Assembly (NCBI GenBank): GCA_964036315.1
Contig: OZ038492.1
Location: 40,808,353 to 40,872,352, forward strand
DNA from: Acanthosepion esculentum
Taxonomy: Eukaryota; Mollusca; Cephalopoda; Sepiida; Sepiidae
DNA length: 64,000 nucleotides
Reading direction: 5' to 3'
Shown here: piece by piece, positions 59,727-64,000 of the stretch
Layout: every line of letters starts with the position of its first letter
Position numbering within the stretch: position 1 is the stretch's first letter
Notes under the pieces: model-generated
Told to the model about the DNA's origin: nothing
Databases searched by the model: none
The model's input: the letters and a program-made list of their open reading frames with translations, nothing else
Position numbers and translations under genes: made by a program

Positions 59727-59985
59727 ATAGGGCTTACTGCCATATCAGTTTGAAACATTGGTTCCCATATGATCACCAAAGTTAAGAAATATCCAGCTTG
59801 GTCAGCACTTACATGGGTGATGACTTGGGAATACCAGATGCTGTAAATTTGGATGTGCAGGTAGGATAATTGTTTGGAATTGTTAATCAAAGAGCTAAGT
59901 TCCAATTCCAGTTATATTCACTAATATGCAAATAATCTTGGGGAAGTATGAATCTACCTGTTCTCACCTCATTTCACAAAGGTCT
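59727..59985 (+). mobile_element. SINE-1 with complete 5S rRNA-like plus tRNA-like head
   Basis: 59730-59850 follows 5S rRNA through its whole length: GGGCTTACTGCCATATCA, then ATCACCAAAGTTAAGAAATA, GGTCAGCACTTACATGGGTG, ACTTGGGAATACC and GATGCTGTAA. These include the internal promoter boxes A and C in mutated form. From GGATGTGCAGGTAGGATAAT a tRNA-like unit follows (B-box region AGTTCCAATTCCAGTT), then the SINE-1 body start. A chimeric 5S-tRNA SINE, not a 5S gene. Confidence 0.85.
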
Positions 59986-60192
59986 TGTTTCAGAAGTGAA
60001 TATAACAAACGTAACTGGAATTAGAACTCAGCTCTCTGGTTTCAAATTCCAAGTCGTTATCCATTACACCACCCACACATCCAGGCTTACAGCGCCTGGT
60101 ATACCGATCTATGTACTGACCAGGCTTGATGTTGCTTAACTTCAGTGATTATACAAGAACCAATGTTTCAACGTGCTATGGCCATAAGCCCT
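59986..60192 (-). mobile_element. Second 5S/tRNA-headed SINE-1, inverted
   Basis: Minus strand from 60191: GGGCTTATGGCCATAGCACG, TGAAACATTGGTTCTTGTAT, CTGAAGTTAAGCAACATC, GGTCAGTACATAGATCGGTA and GCGCTGTAAGCC. This is closer to 5S rRNA than its neighbour. GGATGTGTGGGTGGTGTAAT begins the tRNA-like part. Tail-to-tail with the copy at 59727, leaving almost no spacer. Confidence 0.87.
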
Positions 60193-60264
60193 GCATTTAA
60201 GGAAGGAAAATTTTTAACTATTTAGTTTTTAATTATATTATTGCATTTATAATATAATTATATA

Positions 60265-60480
60265 TTTGCCCATATCCAATTGGTTAGAGCATTCACTTTT
60301 CAACCCGGGTTCAAATCTCAGTAAGGTCAAATTGTCAGATGGTGACTTCTTGCTGTTATTGGCCTAGGAAAGCAATCTCAGCATTCAGCCCATTTGGAAA
60401 GTGACTGAAAGCTATACTACGGGTTGATCCAAGCCTTGTGAGTGAAATTGGGTAGATGGATCTGAAGCCATTGATGCTTG
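60265..60480 (+). mobile_element. tRNA-derived SINE with good A and B boxes
   Basis: CCAATTGGTTAGAGCATTCA (A-box region) and CCCGGGTTCAAATCTC (B box), then a body with GGTGACTTCTTGCTGTTATT and CATTCAGCCCATTTGGAAAG. The 5' end lacks the proper acceptor strand, so not a tRNA gene. Confidence 0.75.
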
Positions 60481-61845
60481 TGCTGTTATAAGGAAACAAG
60501 TCATCGTGAGTGAGGATTTGAGCCTACTGGTTTTTGTTCAAATTGCTAACCATGCACTCTTTCCAGCAAACTGTAACTAAGGTCTGCTCTGCATAATTAC
60601 AATATAAATCACAAATGGGCTCTGTACCTGTTGAAAAAACACAAATGTTACTGAGCAGATAGCATCATCAATTCATATTGCAAACCTCATTCAACATTAC
60701 CATTTTAATCTTAAACTTCTGCTTTGAACGGTTCTCAAGTCTTGTTTCAGGTGAACCCTAGAATAAAAAAAGGTAGTATTCATAATATCAGGAATGAATA
60801 AATTAATTTTGTCATTAACATACGCACTATGAGTGTTTATGCATCTGAAATAAGTGACATTTCAAATACCAAGGAAAAATTGCCTAACTTCAGTTGAAAG
60901 TTTTGCACTGGCAATTTTCAAAGGAAAGCGAACGAACTGAACTTTTCTAACTTATAGAACGGAGTTAAAATTCGCAGAAAGAGTAAAGACAATTTCAAAA
61001 AAATAAACGGAATTAGTTTTGCTTACATTGTGTGTTTGCTGTTTCTATTCATAAACACCTCCTCTGCTAACATGACAAATATGTAAGCAAACACAAAATA
61101 TGAAACCCTGAATGCAATCTTCATTTTTTGTTCTTTCATGTTCAGTTTTGAAATAATGACTATTTAGATCTTATATGTCTGAAAGAGAAATTATTGCACT
61201 TAGTGGGACATTATCAGGAAACCCAAAAAACTTTCAAGCAGTACACCAGAAACATTTCCCATTTTCAGTTAAAATAAATCGCTTTAAAAATAAATGAGAA
61301 AGGTGATAAAAAAATTAAAAAGCAACTTTAGCGTTATAATAGGGTTTTCAACCAATAACATTCATTTTAAATAGGCTTCAATCAGTTTCCAACATATCAT
61401 CATTTCTATCAATCATACCTTCAAGTTTCAAATCATTTCCAGGTTAAATAATGCTAAAAAATAAAATAAAATAAAATTTAAATTTAAAACAAACAGTCCT
61501 CACCGAAATAGATGAATCTGATTATTTTTAATTTGTGCAAATGATGGAAAAAAAATTGAGAATTTTACAGGATACATCAAAGTGAGAATCGTAACCAAAA
61601 ATTTCTAATGAGAGCATGGAAATTATTTTTTCTTTCAAATTTAGAATTATTTTTTTTGGCTGCTTGCTTTAAAATTTTAAAAAGAGCCTCATTTCTGTTT
61701 TGTATTTTTCACATTTTCTTTTTATTAGAAATCCTCCTACTAATGTTTCATTTTCCGTTTTTATATTATACTTTCTAACTCTTTAATTTCTGTTTTTAAT
61801 CTGCGCATCTCTGTGTGTTAAAAGTCTCAACATTGCATAATATTG

Positions 61846-61893
<48 letters not shown>

Positions 61894-61912
61894 CATATAT
61901 ATATATATATAA
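61846..61912. repeat. (TA)n microsatellite
   Basis: Two TA runs around TTTATACAT. Confidence 0.95.
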
Positions 61913-62326
61913 CAGAGTTTGCTCAAAAATGTATATACACTTCAGGAAAGAAAAAATTGTATAGATATTGCAATAGTAAATTGTCACAGATTATGAAACA
62001 ACCAAACATATTGGTGATTTTGTTCCAAAATCATGGCTCCATTGTCTTTGGACTTCAACAACATTTTCAAATTTGAAATACCACTTTCAAATAATCTTTC
62101 CTTCCCCAAATGACAAATCTATGTATAGCATGTTGGAGGTATTACTTGTTGATGTTACAGCGATGAGAGTAAAATGTCATCTATCGATAAAATATTGTAC
62201 TGCAATAAACACTAAACAGTGTTTTCACAATTTGTTAAAATTACAAAAAAAGTTTTTCCTTTCCTGAAATGTGTATACATTTTTGGGTGGAGTCTGTATA
62301 TGTGTTTGCACGTGCACATGTGTGTG

Positions 62327-62329
<3 letters not shown>

Positions 62330-62378
<49 letters not shown>

Positions 62379-62524
62379 AGGTAATCAATATGTTGGTATA
62401 TAATCTGGGTGGATCCTAGTAATATTAATTATTAAAACTGATCCACAGAGAGCTTGATGTATTTATTATATCAGAGCATATATACTGAGGTAATTTTTTG
62501 TTTTTTTTGCTGTAATATATACAT

Positions 62525-62592
<68 letters not shown>

Positions 62593-62637
62593 CTTATATA
62601 TATATATATATATGTACATTCTTGATCTCAATGATTT

Positions 62638-62679
<42 letters not shown>

Positions 62680-62690
62680 GTACACTGTTT
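62330..62690. repeat. Cluster of (TA)n tracts
   Basis: (TA)n at 62331-62374, 62538-62590, 62598-62612 and 62641-62677, separated by short unique pieces. Confidence 0.95.
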
Positions 62691-62985
62691 ATATTTGGAC
62701 TATTGTCCTCGTCTTTGTTGTTATCACAACGTTTTTCAGTGGTTGAAACCTCTGGCCTTCTTCAGGTGTATATAGATCTGGGTAAACCACAGTGAATTCT
62801 GAACTGAACCCTTAATCTGCTCATATCTAGGGATATTGTCTAGTTCTTACTTTTATTTATCATGCTCAGTTATGGTTCACCCATTTACACTGAGTGCAAG
62901 TACTCACTGCCCAAACCAGAGATTGAACTCATAGCCACTATGTCACCAAATTCACAAACCAATGCTTTATTCAATAGGCCATTGT
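62690..62985 (-). mobile_element. SINE-2, full length
   Basis: Minus strand from 62985: tRNA-like head (ATTGAATAAAGCATTGGTTT; GAGTTCAATCTCTGGTTTGG as B box), GAGTACTTGCACTCAGTGTA, ATATCCCTAGATATGAGCAG, GGGTTCAGTTCAGAATTCAC, CACCTGAAGAAGGCCAGAGG and the tail AACAACAAAGACGAGGACAA. The best reference copy of this family. Confidence 0.85.
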
Positions 62986-63205
62986 CCCGTAAACATAAGC
63001 AGTGAAATGAGAACAGACTAATCCCATAAATTAAATAAAGGATTCAGTTCAGAATTACCTGTGCATTACCCAGTTCAATATAAACCTGATGAAGGCAGAA
63101 GGGCATAACAGCTGAAACTTTGTGATAATAACAATGAAGATGAGAATAATAGTCTGAATATAAATAGTGTAAATAATAATAACTCCTCATCCCAGAAATT
63201 CAGAG
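62986..63205 (+). mobile_element. SINE-2 copy, inverted relative to its neighbour
   Basis: GGATTCAGTTCAGAATTACC, AACCTGATGAAGGCAGAAGG, AACAATGAAGATGAGAATAA and AACTCCTCATCCCAGAAATT. Forms ~200-bp inverted arms with 62690-62900. (TA)n at 63211-63243 follows. Confidence 0.85.
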
Positions 63206-63208
63206 AGC

Positions 63209-63246
<38 letters not shown>

Positions 63247-63420
63247 TAAGCAGGTTTGCTTGAAGACCAATGAAAAGTCTTTGTTTTAAATTTTTCTACA
63301 GTTCCAGGCAGAATTTGAACATACCTTTTCAATACATTTTAAACACTTTTACCTTTCATAAGTCATTATCAAAAAGTGTTATGTTTGTATTGATATACAT
63401 GTCTCTCTGTATTTCTTTCA

Positions 63421-63560
63421 TGGTTGGATGTGTAGATGGTGCAATGGATAGTTGCATGGAATGAGAAATCGGAGGGCTAAGTTCGAATTCCAGTCAGATT
63501 TGTTACACTTAAACTTACATGCAAATACTCTTGGGAAATGTATGAATCCATTTCTTAAAT
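63421..63560 (+). mobile_element. SINE-1 copy (tRNA-like head and start of body)
   Basis: GGATGTGTAGATGGTGCAAT, B box AAGTTCGAATTCCAGTC (well kept), then ATACTCTTGGGAAATGTATG, truncated after CCATTTCTTAAATAG. Confidence 0.85.
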
Positions 63561-64000
63561 AGTAATCTGAAAGAATCATCGTTTTCCCCCAAATTAATGA
63601 AAAATTATTCCTACAATCAAAAATATGTCCGGCCTTTAAATAACTGTCAAAAGGTTGAGAAGCTATAAAAACAAATTAATCTTTGGTGGTTTTCAGGTAT
63701 TGTGTTTTCATTGCGTCCCTACCTATCAGTTTGTGGTGTCATGTCTTTTTGTTATTAGCTATGTAATATATTTACTATGTTTGTTTCTAAACTGAATGAA
63801 ATTTTATTGATGTTCTTTGTGGTTATGCTTCTCGTATTTTTAGTTGTTTATTATTTTTACCCAAGATGTGGTATAGTGTGTTTGTGTTATTTATTAGTAT
63901 TTGTTAGATTTCTTGTTTTATTTTGTTGTTGTGCTGATCTGTGATTCAATTGATCTGTTATTGGATAAATCAAAAACCACCAAAGTAATACAGTGTATAC

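Larger units (their letters stand above)
58453..64000 (+). other. Intron 7 (at least 5.5 kb, open at the window end)
   Basis: Contains the inverted SINE-1 pair (59727-60192), a tRNA-derived SINE (60265), (TA)n tracts and the inverted SINE-2 pair (62690-63205). In 58460-59720, 60490-61840, 61915-62330 and 63565-64000 I see nothing clear. No further semaphorin exon was found. Confidence 0.75.

Noticed and set aside
59727..60192. Two functional 5S rRNA genes
   Set aside because: Both are mutated in promoter boxes and stems and run directly into tRNA-like SINE sequence without a T-run terminator.
60265..60345. tRNA gene
   Set aside because: A and B boxes are visible but the acceptor stem and anticodon arm do not fold properly; SINE body follows.

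Overview
The window is 64 kb of AT-rich, intron-dominated metazoan DNA. The dispersed repeats and the protein match best a coleoid cephalopod, most likely an octopus. That assignment is inferred from repeat style and gene structure, not proven. One gene can be supported: a plus-strand semaphorin that enters the window already spliced and leaves it unfinished. Seven exons are clear from protein motifs, splice sites and matching phases: 2101-2248, 6235-6356, 16453-16535, 17741-17951, 18822-18896, 19420-19484 and 58258-58452. They encode the second half of the sema beta-propeller, a PSI domain and the start of a Ser/Thr/Pro-rich juxtamembrane linker. The signal peptide, first half of the sema domain, transmembrane helix and cytoplasmic tail must lie outside the window. 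PSI followed directly by a linker, without an Ig domain, together with the sequence details, points to an invertebrate class 1 (Sema1a-like) guidance receptor/ligand.

Exon 6 (19420-19484) ends in phase 1 and two downstream acceptors can accept it. One is at 27646, opening a short Cys-rich exon that reads to a stop with an AATAAA nearby. The other is at 58258, opening the mucin-like linker exon 38.8 kb away. This predicts a short, secreted form and a long, membrane form, or else a cassette exon. Intron 4 (17952-18821) has to use a GC-AG splice pair.

The rest is repeat-filled intron. 1-2100: minus-strand LINE with endonuclease and RT remnants. 2249-16452: TATC/TA tracts, a hairpin, two diverged copies of a ~1.1-1.4 kb block, and SINEs. 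19485-58257: Tc1/mariner remnants at 21.2, 30.6 and 31.3 kb (one with an internal 45-bp in-frame tandem array), several LINE fragments, two SINE families, a piggyBac-like MITE candidate, long purine/pyrimidine tracts, a 17-unit palindromic minisatellite, and a series of foldback elements. 58453-64000: a tail-to-tail pair of SINEs with 5S rRNA-like and tRNA-like heads, and another inverted SINE pair. A 200-base run of N at 33043-33242 is an assembly gap.

The most notable themes are the alternative 3' exon architecture of the semaphorin and the density of inverted repeats, often beside (TA)n. These would give long double-stranded stretches in the pre-mRNA. In coleoids, where A-to-I RNA editing is extensive, they are plausible ADAR targets. 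No tRNA, functional rRNA, CRISPR or prokaryotic features were found.
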